DNA of 64,000 nt from Candidatus Shapirobacteria bacterium. GTDB taxonomy: Bacteria > Patescibacteria > Microgenomatia > UBA12405. The notes beneath the pieces are model-generated. The model saw only the letters and a list, made by a program, of their open reading frames with translations, made no database searches and had not been told where the DNA came from. Where the stretch lies: NCBI GenBank assembly GCA_028710865.1, contig JAQTUF010000005.1, forward strand, positions 1-64,000. The letters run 5' to 3'. The translations under genes were made by a program, and so were the position numbers. Below are positions 42,691 through 50,992 of this stretch, piece after piece; position 1 is the first letter of the stretch, and each line of letters opens with the position of its first letter.

Positions 42691-44389
42691 CGGTTAAGGA
42701 ATAATGATTAATAATATATCCTGGTGGAATAATTATTTTTTGAGGTAATCCGTTTTTAAGATGCCAGACACCAGGATAACCGAGTGATTCGATTCTGGCG
42801 GGATCATTAATGGAGGTGTTTTTAATAAAATCAGACAAAGTTTTTAAACATAAATAAGGGTTTTGTTCGTTGGTTTGATACCAATCTTCACAAGATTGGG
42901 TATCTGGCCAAAAAGTAGCTTCAGTAGTTATAGTAGTTCGAGAAAAACTGGTTTTGTTTAAAAAATCGTTATTGAATATGTTCAGATATTTATCTGGAAT
43001 GTAACTGCATTGGGAAATTAATTTATCTTTATCAGTAATAAGAACATAAGCCTTACGACAGATACCATTATTTTTATAAATAGCAGTAGTGGGGTAACCA
43101 TTGTCGGTATGATTGGTCCGGTCGATAAAAATTTCTGGTGTGGGATTGTAGTATTGAGGATAGTGATTGAGAATGTATTTAGATAAAGGGGTTAACTTTA
43201 GACTATTTTCAAAATTGGGATGGATTAATCCATTTGAGGATAAGATAAAAATTTGGCTAACTATTATTAAAGTAAGACAAAGATAATTTTTAGTTTTTGG
43301 TTTAAGGGATATTGTTAAAAAATAGATTAAAAAGGGAATTATAAAAATAATGTGACGTGATGGTCCAAATCCAGCAGTACCAAAATTCCACCCAGGGTTA
43401 GTTTGATAAAAAAGAATAGTTAATATAACTGGTAAAAATAACCATCGATTTATTTTTTGGGAACGTATCCAATAATAAAGTCCTACTATCGTGATTAGTG
43501 GGGCATACCAAAAAAGACCCATATTGAGATCAAAAAATTGTTCAAATGTGCGTTTGAGACTTATATTTTGAGGGCCAAAACCAGAAATTTGAGTCCAACC
43601 GTCTTTAAAAATAGTCCATGGGGTTAATGCTGAAAAAGCATAAAGATTATAAAAATAGGGGATACTTAAAATAAATAGGATAGAAATGCCGATCAAAATA
43701 GTTTTTAGATTGAGGGTTAAATGAAAACGATGATCTTTAAATTTAAAATTAGTAGTAAAAAAATGAAATGTGGCAAAAAAAATGGAGAGAATAATTAATG
43801 GTTGACTATGCCATGAGGCGATAGCAGTAATGGTACTGGCTAATAAATAGTGTTTTTTATTAAAAAGAAATAGAGATAATAACACTAAAATAAAATAAAA
43901 AACATCTGGACCTGGCCATGAAAGGAAAGAAATAAAAGGAGAAGTCATCAAAATAATCAATAAAACTAATCGAGAAAATGGATTTTTGATAAAACAACGA
44001 AAGATTAAAAAAAGAGCTGTAAAAGTTAATAAAATATTAGTGAAAGTTAATGAGAGAAGTTCATTTTGACTAAATAACCGAAGTATTAGTCGAATTGGGA
44101 TTACTAGGATAGAATAAAAAATAAAGTGAACTGGGAAGCGGTTAGAATTATGTCCAACTAAATAATATCCTGGATCATTGAAATATTCAGGGTGAAGTTT
44201 TTTTGATAAGACAGATTGATCAGAAGGAGTTAAGTTGACACTACCATGTGACAAAATTGATTCGGTAATACCATAGTATTCGGCAATATCACCGGCCAAT
44301 TGAACTTTTTGAGTTGAAAAATAAAAAATAAAAGAAAATAGTGAAAGAAAAAAAATACCCCAAACAAATTTATTCAGAAGAGAGCTCAT
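42671..44389 (-). CDS. multi-pass membrane glycosyltransferase-like protein (GT39/ArnT-type)
   Basis: 572 residues with about 10-11 membrane spans. The first exported loop (QLAGDIAEYYGITESILSHGSVNL) has the Asp-Ile-Ala-type motif of dolichyl/undecaprenyl-phosphate sugar transferases. The C-terminal 150 residues are outside and contain several Cys (CRKAYVLI, SQCSYIP, SCEDWYQ, YLCLKT). It is coupled by overlaps to the flanking genes, so a three-gene surface-glycan operon is likely. Confidence 0.65.
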   Translation of the reverse strand: MSSLLNKFVWGIFFLSLFSFIFYFSTQKVQLAGDIAEYYGITESILSHGSVNLTPSDQSVLSKKLHPEYFNDPGYYLVGHNSNRFPVHFIFYSILVIPIRLILRLFSQNELLSLTFTNILLTFTALFLIFRCFIKNPFSRLVLLIILMTSPFISFLSWPGPDVFYFILVLLSLFLFNKKHYLLASTITAIASWHSQPLIILSIFFATFHFFTTNFKFKDHRFHLTLNLKTILIGISILFILSIPYFYNLYAFSALTPWTIFKDGWTQISGFGPQNISLKRTFEQFFDLNMGLFWYAPLITIVGLYYWIRSQKINRWLFLPVILTILFYQTNPGWNFGTAGFGPSRHIIFIIPFLIYFLTISLKPKTKNYLCLTLIIVSQIFILSSNGLIHPNFENSLKLTPLSKYILNHYPQYYNPTPEIFIDRTNHTDNGYPTTAIYKNNGICRKAYVLITDKDKLISQCSYIPDKYLNIFNNDFLNKTSFSRTTITTEATFWPDTQSCEDWYQTNEQNPYLCLKTLSDFIKNTSINDPARIESLGYPGVWHLKNGLPQKIIIPPGYIINHYSLTGVYVNY

Positions 44390-45698
44390 ATCTATATAAG
44401 GGTATTACATTTTTACTCTTAATTGAAGCCCCAAACAAAGCTTGATCGTATAAATCGGCAGTCTTAACAAAATCACGTGATTCGCTCATATATTTTGTCA
44501 TATTAATTGTTTTGGCAATTAAACCGTTTTTTAGAACTTTAGTAGCTGTTTTTTGACAGTCATGTGGGGTAAGCCTAAAGGTAAGATCAGATTTTTTGAG
44601 GTTGGATTTAAGAAAGGCTTGTTTGAAATCAGGGGCATTAAACATTTCTTCAATTTTATTGGAGATAATAAATGGTTTTTTATAAGAAAAAACTAAAGAG
44701 AGGACTCCTGAAGCAGTCATATAATGACGATAAGGAAAAACAACTAAATCAGTAGCAGCAAAATAATTAGCTATATCTTCTTGTTTGACATAACCAGTAA
44801 TAAAAAGTGACTTAGATTTGTCAGCTTCTTTTTTGATTGATTGGTAAAAAGATTGATAATAGGGTTTGTCTCCTAAAGTAGGACTAGAACCACCAGCAAT
44901 AAAAAAGTGAGTTTTTCGGCCAAGGATTTTATTTACTTTTGAAAAAGCCTTAACAAAAAAATCAGCTCCTTTAAACCAATTAATATAACCGAAGAAAATG
45001 ATTACAAAGTCTTTAGGATTAATTTTAAGATTATGACAGGCTTCAATTTTGGTTTTGGTTTTTAGATTGTTATCGACACCGTGGGCAATGGCAGTAACTT
45101 TGGCATGTGGAGCAATAGTAAGTAGTTTATTAACTAGGGTTTCTTCTAAAACTATAAATTTATTAGTAAATAAGGCTAAAATCCAATAGAAAACATGGAA
45201 GATAATATTATAAACTTTACCTTTGATGGTATCAATAAAAGTTTCTTTTAAACCAACTTGACCGCGAAGTTGCAAAACATCATCAACAACATGATGGAGG
45301 GTGATGGAAACTTTATATCCAAAAATTCTTAGTAAAGTAACAAAGGGGATAATAAGTCCTGAAGTTAAAATACCACCATACATGGAAGAGTCATATTGAA
45401 TATGGATATTTTTAATTTGATTAAAAGATCTAATTTGCTTCCAAAGCATGGACCACATTTTAGGAGTATTGGAAATAAAGCATCGAATAACCAAAGAATT
45501 ATTTTCTTGATAAGTTTTATCTGGTGAATTAATTTGTTTATTGGCTAAGACGACAACTTTTCGGTGAAGATTAGAAATAATGTTTTTGGTATAAGAAGCA
45601 ACTCCGGTGGCACCGGCACTATAAGTTTCTCCTTTGTTAGGATAAAAGGAGATAACTAAAAGGCTGTCAGAATTATTATATTTATTTTTATATTTCAT
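44370..45698 (-). CDS. GT4-family glycosyltransferase
   Basis: Cytoplasmic retaining GT-B enzyme. SFYPNKGETYSAGATGVASYTKNI is the N-terminal acceptor domain; FIIFFGYINWFKGADFFVKAFSKV and ITGYVKQEDIANYFAATDLVVFPYRHYMTASGVLSLVFSYKKPFI are the usual nucleotide-sugar domain motifs. I start at MKYKNKYNN (443 residues). An earlier Met (45734) lies inside a hairpin and encodes an odd basic leader. It overlaps the downstream membrane protein by 20 bases. Sugar specificity is unknown. Confidence 0.85.
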   Translation of the reverse strand: MKYKNKYNNSDSLLVISFYPNKGETYSAGATGVASYTKNIISNLHRKVVVLANKQINSPDKTYQENNSLVIRCFISNTPKMWSMLWKQIRSFNQIKNIHIQYDSSMYGGILTSGLIIPFVTLLRIFGYKVSITLHHVVDDVLQLRGQVGLKETFIDTIKGKVYNIIFHVFYWILALFTNKFIVLEETLVNKLLTIAPHAKVTAIAHGVDNNLKTKTKIEACHNLKINPKDFVIIFFGYINWFKGADFFVKAFSKVNKILGRKTHFFIAGGSSPTLGDKPYYQSFYQSIKKEADKSKSLFITGYVKQEDIANYFAATDLVVFPYRHYMTASGVLSLVFSYKKPFIISNKIEEMFNAPDFKQAFLKSNLKKSDLTFRLTPHDCQKTATKVLKNGLIAKTINMTKYMSESRDFVKTADLYDQALFGASIKSKNVIPLYRYELSSE

Positions 45699-45757
45699 AT
45701 AAATTTTTGTGGTTGTTCTTCTGGCCTTAAACAAAAAAGTTTTAAGAACAAAAGAAC

Positions 45758-45772
45758 AACCAGAACGCAGAA
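45758..45772. repeat. left copy of a 15-bp inverted repeat flanking the 258-residue gene
   Basis: AACCAGAACGCAGAA here is the exact reverse complement of TTCTGCGTTCTGGTT at 46848-46862. The two enclose one gene with its terminator and part of its leader. Confidence 0.75.
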
Positions 45773-45828
45773 GCGAATAAAGAAAGATAAAAGTCTTTCG
45801 ATATTTTGCTTTTTCTGGTTTGTTCTTT

Positions 45829-45872
45829 GGGGGTTATAGATAAAAGTTTAAACTTTTAAAGATATAACCCCC
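45829..45872 (-). terminator. terminator-like hairpin after the 258-residue gene
   Basis: Perfect arms GGGGGTTATA/TATAACCCCC enclose a second palindrome AAAAGTTTAAACTTTT. It is 16 bases past the stop codon. It lacks a long T-run on the minus strand, so termination efficiency is uncertain. Confidence 0.65.
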
Positions 45873-45888
45873 CGAGAGAGTGTGTGCA

Positions 45889-46665
45889 TCATTCTTCTGT
45901 GAAATTACCAGCTATGGTGTCATAACTGGGGGTACATGAATGAGAATACTCGTTTTCATATTTAAGCATCTTTTGTTTGTCCCAAGCCCAAGAATTGTCG
46001 CCGACATAGCATGGTAAGTAACGGAAGGTTGCTCCCATTACTTCTAGTTCAGTGACTCCGTCGCCGTAATAAACAGCAACGTCTCCATTGGGTAAAGTGA
46101 CGGTGAACTCCCAATCCTTCAAGAGGAGGATTTTGAGGGGTTCATCGGAGACCCATTGTAGATTCCATTTTGCGGGATCCCAGTCGACACCAGTGAAAAC
46201 TGGTTTAATTCCTGACTTGTCGAAGCCGAAAGCTTCCTGCATTTCAGCATTGGTCGGTATCGTTATTGCGACATCAGCATTTGTGGGAATGTTGACTGGT
46301 GCGGCAGTTGCCGAAGTACCTGCTGTATCATCAGATACAATGGGTGGGGCAGTTGCTGAAGCGACAGCTGCATCATTGGGTGTCGTATTTGCACTTAGCA
46401 TTGTTATAAAATAAGTAGCAATCAATGCTAATGCTAAAATCCCAATGATCAACGCTGTAGCTTTGGCGAAGTTTTTATTTCCCGTATAGCCATAAACGGC
46501 ACACAGGACTCCCGTTATTACCATCACAACAAAACTTGCCACCACCGCGATGGTAAAGCCTGTGTATTTCAACACGAGTGGAGTAAAAAATAGGCCAAGA
46601 AGGCCGACGATACCCACAATCCATCCGATTGTCTTCCAAAATGTCCTTTTATCATTCTTATTCAT
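45889..46665 (-). CDS. orphan membrane protein with extracytoplasmic domain, leadered gene
   Basis: 258 residues: three hydrophobic segments (TIGWIVGIVGLLGLFFTPLVL; TIAVVASFVVMVITGVLCAVYGY; ATALIIGILALALIATYFITML), an Ala/Thr/Pro-rich linker (about 94-135) and a C-terminal domain with many Trp and two Cys. No family is recognised. The start has a textbook ribosome site (AAAAGGAGAT). A promoter about 290 bases upstream gives a long structured leader. Base composition is clearly more GC-rich than the neighbouring glycan genes, hinting at different origin or selection. Confidence 0.65.
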   Translation of the reverse strand: MNKNDKRTFWKTIGWIVGIVGLLGLFFTPLVLKYTGFTIAVVASFVVMVITGVLCAVYGYTGNKNFAKATALIIGILALALIATYFITMLSANTTPNDAAVASATAPPIVSDDTAGTSATAAPVNIPTNADVAITIPTNAEMQEAFGFDKSGIKPVFTGVDWDPAKWNLQWVSDEPLKILLLKDWEFTVTLPNGDVAVYYGDGVTELEVMGATFRYLPCYVGDNSWAWDKQKMLKYENEYSHSCTPSYDTIAGNFTEE

Positions 46666-46781
46666 TTTTCAAATCTCCTTTTCGATTTTTTTTTACTTAG
46701 TTTTTTTATTATTTTCAAACAAGCTCGTTGATAAAAAGCTTGGAAAGCGGAATGAATACACTTTATCTCTCTTTTTTTTAT

Positions 46782-46837
46782 TTTCATATACACCGTTCTA
46801 GACACAGAATAGAGTGTCCAAAATGGTGCATATGAAA
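46782..46837 (-). promoter_or_regulatory. long hairpin in the leader of the 258-residue gene
   Basis: TTTCATATACACC pairs with GGTGCATATGAAA (12 of 13 positions), with an inner GACAC/GTGTC stem. It lies inside the predicted leader between promoter and ribosome site. Smaller hairpins (AAGAC/GTCTT near 46890, CAAGCT/AGCTTG near 46720-46743) are also present. It may be an RNA regulatory element of unknown ligand. Confidence 0.55.
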
Positions 46838-46847
46838 TTTTAAATTT

Positions 46848-46862
46848 TTCTGCGTTCTGGTT
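46848..46862. repeat. right copy of the 15-bp inverted repeat
   Basis: TTCTGCGTTCTGGTT, the exact reverse complement of 45758-45772. It lies in the leader of the enclosed gene. Confidence 0.75.
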
Positions 46863-46957
46863 TTAATGTACTGTGGAAATTTAAAATTAAGACGCGGTGT
46901 CTTAACCTAAATAGTTCCACTTTGTTAAAGTTTGATACTTTTTAGGTATCGGGCAGC

Positions 46958-46986
46958 ATTGTAGCGCAATAAGTGCAATTTGTCAA
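46958..46986 (-). promoter_or_regulatory. near-consensus sigma70 promoter
   Basis: Minus strand TTGACA, exactly 17 bases, TACAAT. It is the best promoter match in the window. The expected start near 46951 gives a leader of about 285 bases to the ATG at 46665. The 46666-47038 gap contains only this promoter and leader. Confidence 0.85.
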
Positions 46987-47038
46987 GATTATAGGATAAT
47001 AAAATTAGAAAAAATGAAAATAGTTACTTATCTAAATA

Positions 47039-47905
47039 TTAGAGGGTTTTTATAAACTCTTGTAAGTCATCTTTGTATTGAGGTTGGTGGAGAGCAAAGA
47101 CAATATTGGCTTTGAGCCAACGAATTGGATCACCAGTAGTCATCCAAACACCATTGGTAATAGGTTCATCAACAACAACTCCAGTTTTAGCTAAAGTATT
47201 GAGAGCGTCTGCCCACCAAAGTTCATTGTCTTTTGAGAGATCTTGGTCTTTGATAATGGCCATAATTTTATTAGAAGCAATATATCGACCGACAACGGCA
47301 AAATTAGATGGAGGTGGATCAGTCTTTTCAAGTAAAGTACTAATTTGACGGGGAACTTTAGGTTCAATATGAGGGACAATGGCACCATAACGCTTCATTT
47401 CAATTGTTGGCATTTCTTGAGTAGAGACAACAGCGTCGGTATGATATTGGTCAAAAGTAGTAATCATTTGTTTTAAATATTGACCAGGAATATTCTCAAT
47501 AATTAAATCATCACCTAAAACATAAGCAAAATCATCAGTGCCAATAAAATCTTTGGCAGCAAGGGCGGGGGAGGCATTGCCGTAGGGAAGATCATCAGTT
47601 TGAGGTACAAATTCAAGTTTGGCCTCGGCCCAAATCCTTTGGAGGCTGGAAAGAAATTCCATTTTATTATTTTTGGTTAAATAATCTTCAAGTTGTTTAT
47701 CGGGAGTGAAAAAATTTTTTATGGCATTTTCTTCTGGGCGATGAACAATACAAATGTTTTTAATACCAGCGGCGATAATCTCTTCAATAATTATTTGAAT
47801 ATTTGGTTTATCAAGAATAGGGATGAGTTCTTTGGGATAAGATTTAACAACTGGCAAGAAACGAGTACCGCGACCAGCGGCAGTAATGACAGCTTTATTT
47901 ATCAT
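47039..47905 (-). CDS. galU: UTP-glucose-1-phosphate uridylyltransferase
   Basis: Makes UDP-glucose for glycans. KAVITAAGRGTRFLPVVKSYPKELIPILDKPNIQIIIEEIIAAGI is the nucleotide-binding N-terminus; YVLGDDLI and LLEKTDPPPSNFAVVGRYI follow. I start at MINKAVITAAG (288 residues); an upstream Met adds seven unusual residues. 288 residues is normal. UDP-glucose could feed the epimerase at 14039. Confidence 0.93.
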   Translation of the reverse strand: MINKAVITAAGRGTRFLPVVKSYPKELIPILDKPNIQIIIEEIIAAGIKNICIVHRPEENAIKNFFTPDKQLEDYLTKNNKMEFLSSLQRIWAEAKLEFVPQTDDLPYGNASPALAAKDFIGTDDFAYVLGDDLIIENIPGQYLKQMITTFDQYHTDAVVSTQEMPTIEMKRYGAIVPHIEPKVPRQISTLLEKTDPPPSNFAVVGRYIASNKIMAIIKDQDLSKDNELWWADALNTLAKTGVVVDEPITNGVWMTTGDPIRWLKANIVFALHQPQYKDDLQEFIKTL

Positions 47906-47955
47906 AGTAAACTTATGGTAACACAAAATTATTTTTGGTAGAATAAGTGACTTTT

Positions 47956-48028
47956 GGGCCCATAGCGTAGTTGGTAGCGCGTCCCCATGGCATGGGGAAG
48001 GTCAGGGGTTCGAGTCCCCTTGGGTCCA
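47956..48028 (+). tRNA. tRNA-Ala (anticodon GGC)
   Basis: Acceptor GGGCCCA/TGGGTCC, D-arm with AGTTGGTAG, anticodon stem TCCCC/GGGGA with loop ATGGCAT (anticodon GGC, reads GCC), T-arm CAGGGG/TCCCCT region with TTCGAGT. Discriminator A. CCA is not encoded. Confidence 0.93.
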
Positions 48029-48033
48029 CCTTT

Positions 48034-48092
48034 GCCTCGACGTAGCTGCAAGCGAAGTCGGAATTCGCTTTTACTACTTCTTCGGCTTCGGC
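48034..48092. repeat. GC-rich dispersed-repeat-like element
   Basis: CCTCGACGTAGCTGCAAGCGAAGTCGG followed by CTTCTTCGGCTTCGGCGAGAC. Composition is far from the AT-rich norm. The CGTAGCT core resembles the insert in ruvA (9601-9623). It fills the gap between tRNA-Ala and the HAD gene. Confidence 0.5.
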
Positions 48093-48109
48093 GAGACACA
48101 GTCCACTTT

Positions 48110-48739
48110 ATGAATAAAAAAAATAAAATAATTCTTTTTGATTTTGATGGAGTGATAGTTGAGAGTATTCAATTGGCTTTGAAGATTAATCAAGAAATGT
48201 TTACTAACTTACAGTTGTCGGATATGCAGAGATGGGCAGAGGGAGATGTTTATAATAGTAAATTGTTGGAAGGTGTCGATAGTGTAAAACAAGAGGAATA
48301 TTATTTTAGTCAATATTCAAAAAGGCTTACTACTTTAATGCCGGTGAAAGGTATAGAAGAAATATTGAAAGAAATAAAGGCTATGAAATATAAAATGATT
48401 ATTGTTTCTGGTTCTAGTGAGGCTTCGATTTGGGAATTTTTGAAAAAATATAAATTGGATAATTTTTTTGAAGAAGTAATGGCAGTAGAGACAAGTAAGA
48501 GTAAAAAAGAGAAATTTAAAATGGTTTTTGAAAAATATAAAATAAAAGCAAAAGAAACAGTGATGATTACTGATACAGTAGGTGATTTGAAAGATGCTAA
48601 TGAGACAGAGATAAAATCAATAGGGGTTGTTTGGGGAGTACATAATGCTGAGATACTAAAGAAAAATGGAGCAGATTTTATAGCTGAAAAACCGGAGGAT
48701 ATGGTAGTTGGGATTAAAAAGTTATTAGCTTTGAATTAG
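48110..48739 (+). CDS. HAD-superfamily phosphatase
   Basis: Haloacid dehalogenase-like hydrolase of the beta-phosphoglucomutase/phosphoglycolate phosphatase type. Motif I ILFDFDGVIVES, motif II MIIVSGSSEASI, Lys in SKKEKFKMVF, motif IV VMITDTVGDLKDANE. 209 residues from the ATG at 48110. The longer frame reads through tRNA-Ala and the repeat and is rejected. Substrate unknown. Confidence 0.82.
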   Translation: MNKKNKIILFDFDGVIVESIQLALKINQEMFTNLQLSDMQRWAEGDVYNSKLLEGVDSVKQEEYYFSQYSKRLTTLMPVKGIEEILKEIKAMKYKMIIVSGSSEASIWEFLKKYKLDNFFEEVMAVETSKSKKEKFKMVFEKYKIKAKETVMITDTVGDLKDANETEIKSIGVVWGVHNAEILKKNGADFIAEKPEDMVVGIKKLLALN

Positions 48740-48770
48740 TTTCTAAATTAGGGTAAAATTCCTATACTTT

Positions 48771-48841
48771 AGGTCCGTGGTGAAATGGTATCACAGCAGT
48801 CTCCAAAACTGCTTTTCCAGGTTCGACTCCTGGCGGGCCTG
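48771..48841 (+). tRNA. tRNA-Trp (anticodon CCA)
   Basis: Acceptor AGGTCCG/CGGGCCT, anticodon stem GCAGT/ACTGC with loop CTCCAAA (anticodon CCA), T-arm CCAGG/CCTGG with TTCGACT. Discriminator G, followed by an encoded CCA. Possible promoter TTGAAT, 16 bases, TAAAAT upstream. Anticodon CCA reads UGG only, in line with TGA being a stop. Confidence 0.94.
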
Positions 48842-48846
48842 CCAAA

Positions 48847-49167
48847 ATGAATTTATTAGCATTTATTTTAATATTTACTGGTGGGGTGGTTTTGACGATT
48901 GGTGATTTAGTAATGAAGAAGTGGGTAAATAGTGGAACTTCAATTTTTTATGTTTTAGGATTGATCGTTTATATGGTGGCGATGGTCTTTTTGTCGCAGA
49001 GTTATAAATATAAAAATATTGCCGTGGCTTCATTGATGTTGGTTTTGTTTAATATAATAACTTTGTTAATAGTAAGCTGGTTTTTTTATCAGGAGAAATT
49101 ATCTTTGGTGCAATTTATAGGAGTATTTTTTGGTTTAGTTTCGATTGTGATTTTGGAATTGAAATAA
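48847..49167 (+). CDS. small four-span membrane protein, EamA/SMR-like
   Basis: 106 residues with four membrane segments (LLAFILIFTGGVVLTIGDLVM; IFYVLGLIVYMVAMVFLSQS; VASLMLVLFNIITLLIVSWFF; LVQFIGVFFGLVSIVILEL). The size and the helix 4 ending in FLGLVSIVIL-like sequence resemble half-size drug/metabolite or small multidrug transporters, but the conserved Glu of SMR proteins is not evident. The ATG is 5 bases after tRNA-Trp, so it may be co-transcribed with the tRNA. Confidence 0.6.
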   Translation: MNLLAFILIFTGGVVLTIGDLVMKKWVNSGTSIFYVLGLIVYMVAMVFLSQSYKYKNIAVASLMLVLFNIITLLIVSWFFYQEKLSLVQFIGVFFGLVSIVILELK

Positions 49168-49214
49168 AAGATGATAGATTGTTTTGAGGCTAAATTGGTG
49201 GTAAATTGATTTAA

Positions 49215-49772
49215 ATGATAATAATTGGAATTACGGGAACAATTGGAGCAGGGAAGGGAACTGTGGTGGAATATTTAGTTAATAAAAAATATTTTAAACA
49301 TTTTTCAGCGCGAGAATTTTTAGTTGAAGAAATTGAAAAAAGAGGATTGAAAAATAATAGAGATAATATGGTGTTGGTGGCGAATGATTTGAGAGAAAAA
49401 AATAATAGCCCAAGTTTTATTGCAGATGAACTTTTTGAAAGAGCTTTAGAGTCTGGTCAAAATTGTATCATTGAAAGTTTAAGGGCGGTGGGGGAAATAG
49501 AATCTTTAAGAAAAAAAGGTAATTTTGTTTTATTAGCGGTGGATGCTGATCCAAAGATAAGGTATGAGAGAGTTTTAGGAAGAGGAATGAGCACAGATAG
49601 TATTTCTTTTGAAAAATTTTTAGCTGATGAAGAAAGAGAGATGGAATCAACGGATCTAAATAAACAAAATTTGAAAAAATGTATTGAAATGGCTGATTTT
49701 ACGATTGTAAATAATAAAGATATTAATTATTTAAATCAGCAAATAGAAGAAATTTATGACCAAATTAAATAA
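49215..49772 (+). CDS. P-loop nucleotide/dephospho-CoA kinase-like protein
   Basis: P-loop kinase with [20 protein letters not shown] at the N-terminus, [15 protein letters not shown] and [23 protein letters not shown] (an Arg-rich lid). It resembles archaeal-type AAA/adenylate-kinase-like nucleotide kinases often found next to dCMP deaminase. 185 residues. It overlaps the dCMP deaminase gene by 17 bases, so a role in deoxynucleotide metabolism is likely but not proven. Confidence 0.7.
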   Translation: MIIIGITGTIGAGKGTVVEYLVNKKYFKHFSAREFLVEEIEKRGLKNNRDNMVLVANDLREKNNSPSFIADELFERALESGQNCIIESLRAVGEIESLRKKGNFVLLAVDADPKIRYERVLGRGMSTDSISFEKFLADEEREMESTDLNKQNLKKCIEMADFTIVNNKDINYLNQQIEEIYDQIK

Positions 49773-50274
49773 AAAAAAATCAACCAATATATCAGAATGT
49801 ATCAGACCAAGTTGGGATGAATATTTTATGAAAATTGCAGCCTTGGTATCAGAAAGATCAACTTGTTTGAGACATCATGTGGGAGCAATTATTGTCAAAG
49901 ACAGAAGAGTATTGACGACTGGTTATAATGGAGCAGCTGCTGGGACTAAAGATTGTTTAGAACTTGGTTGTTTAAGAATTCAGCAAAATATTCCTTCTGG
50001 AGAAAGACATGAAATTTGTCGGGCGATTCATGCTGAACAGAATGCGATTATTCAAGCTAGTCGATATGGAGAAAATGTTATGGGGGGGACTGTTTATTGT
50101 ACCCATAGTCCTTGTATTATTTGTGCCAAAATGATGATTAATGCAGGGATTAAAAGGATTGTGACTTATATTAAATATCCTGATATTGGTGGAGTGGAAG
50201 AACTTTTGAAAGAAGCAAAAGTGGAATTGATTAAAATTGAAAGACCAAGTGATAAGATAAATTTTTTAGATTAA
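49756..50274 (+). CDS. dCMP deaminase
   Basis: Zinc enzyme that turns dCMP into dUMP, the substrate of Thy[46 protein letters not shown], the zinc motifs [11 protein letters not shown] and [19 protein letters not shown] are diagnostic. 172 residues, normal. It is coupled to the kinase gene upstream. Confidence 0.94.
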   Translation: MTKLNKKKSTNISECIRPSWDEYFMKIAALVSERSTCLRHHVGAIIVKDRRVLTTGYNGAAAGTKDCLELGCLRIQQNIPSGERHEICRAIHAEQNAIIQASRYGENVMGGTVYCTHSPCIICAKMMINAGIKRIVTYIKYPDIGGVEELLKEAKVELIKIERPSDKINFLD

Positions 50275-50281
50275 ATAAATC

Positions 50282-50620
50282 ATGACTAAATATTTAAAAA
50301 AATACATTAAAGAAATAGAAGAAATATTGGAAAATGGTAATAAGAAAACTAACTGGAAAAATGTTTTAAGTAATCATCGGGTAATAATTGGATTTATACA
50401 ACATGAGAGGTTGGTTCATTTATTAGTGACCTTAGCTTTTGGGTTGGCTTTTTTGATAATGATGGGTTTTAGTTTAATTTATCAGTCTAGTGAATTAAGA
50501 ATGGTTGATTTGTTACTGTTTGTATTATTAGTTCCTTATATTTGGCATTATTTTAAATTGGAAAATGGAGTTCAAAAACTATATTTTTTGGATAAGAAAA
50601 TAAAAAATAGAATTGAGTAG
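50282..50620 (+). CDS. two-span membrane protein, unknown function
   Basis: 112 residues with a charged N-terminal half, then two membrane spans (LLVTLAFGLAFLIMMGFSLIYQ; MVDLLLFVLLVPYIWHYF). No family is recognised. It starts 7 bases after the dCMP deaminase and is probably in its operon. Confidence 0.6.
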   Translation: MTKYLKKYIKEIEEILENGNKKTNWKNVLSNHRVIIGFIQHERLVHLLVTLAFGLAFLIMMGFSLIYQSSELRMVDLLLFVLLVPYIWHYFKLENGVQKLYFLDKKIKNRIE

Positions 50621-50628
50621 TCTTTTTT

Positions 50629-50656
50629 TTGACATTTTGGAAAAAAGAGTTAAAAT
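50629..50656 (+). promoter_or_regulatory. sigma70-type promoter of the 62-residue gene
   Basis: TTGACA, 16 bases, TAAAAT. The predicted start near 50663 gives a leader of about 115 bases before the ATG at 50777. Confidence 0.75.
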
Positions 50657-50776
50657 CGGGCAGATTTGCAAATGCTGTAGATCTAACTAACTAAATTGAC
50701 AACTTGAGTTTAAAATAAATGATTTTAATTCACTAAAGATGGCAAATTTTTGAAAAAATATAAAGGAGACATCTTT

Positions 50777-50965
50777 ATGAAACAGGTGAATGAAAACGGG
50801 AAGAAGAATCGTCTAAGTGTAAAGACGAAGGCAGCTACGGTTGGAATTTTTGGAGTCATCGGCTATTTGTCGACTTCGACACCAATTATTCTATTCGGTG
50901 CATCTATGACGCCACTATTTTTAATAATTTTGGCCATAGTCGGCTTTCGGGTGATTTTGGACTAA
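50777..50965 (+). CDS. small orphan membrane protein, leadered gene
   Basis: 62 residues with a basic N-terminus and hydrophobic segments (TVGIFGVIGYLSTSTPIILFGASMTPLFLIILAIVGF). The start is set by the ribosome site AAAGGAGAC. A nine-residue upstream extension would include that site and is rejected. Flanked by its own strong promoter and terminator, and more GC-rich than its neighbours. Function unknown. Confidence 0.65.
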   Translation: MKQVNENGKKNRLSVKTKAATVGIFGVIGYLSTSTPIILFGASMTPLFLIILAIVGFRVILD

Positions 50966-50992
50966 GATGATAAAAAAACTTAAGATAAAAAA

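Noticed and set aside
47987..48109. N-terminal extension of the HAD phosphatase
   Set aside because: It reads through tRNA-Ala and a GC-rich repeat; the domain starts at MNKKNKIILFDFDG (48110).
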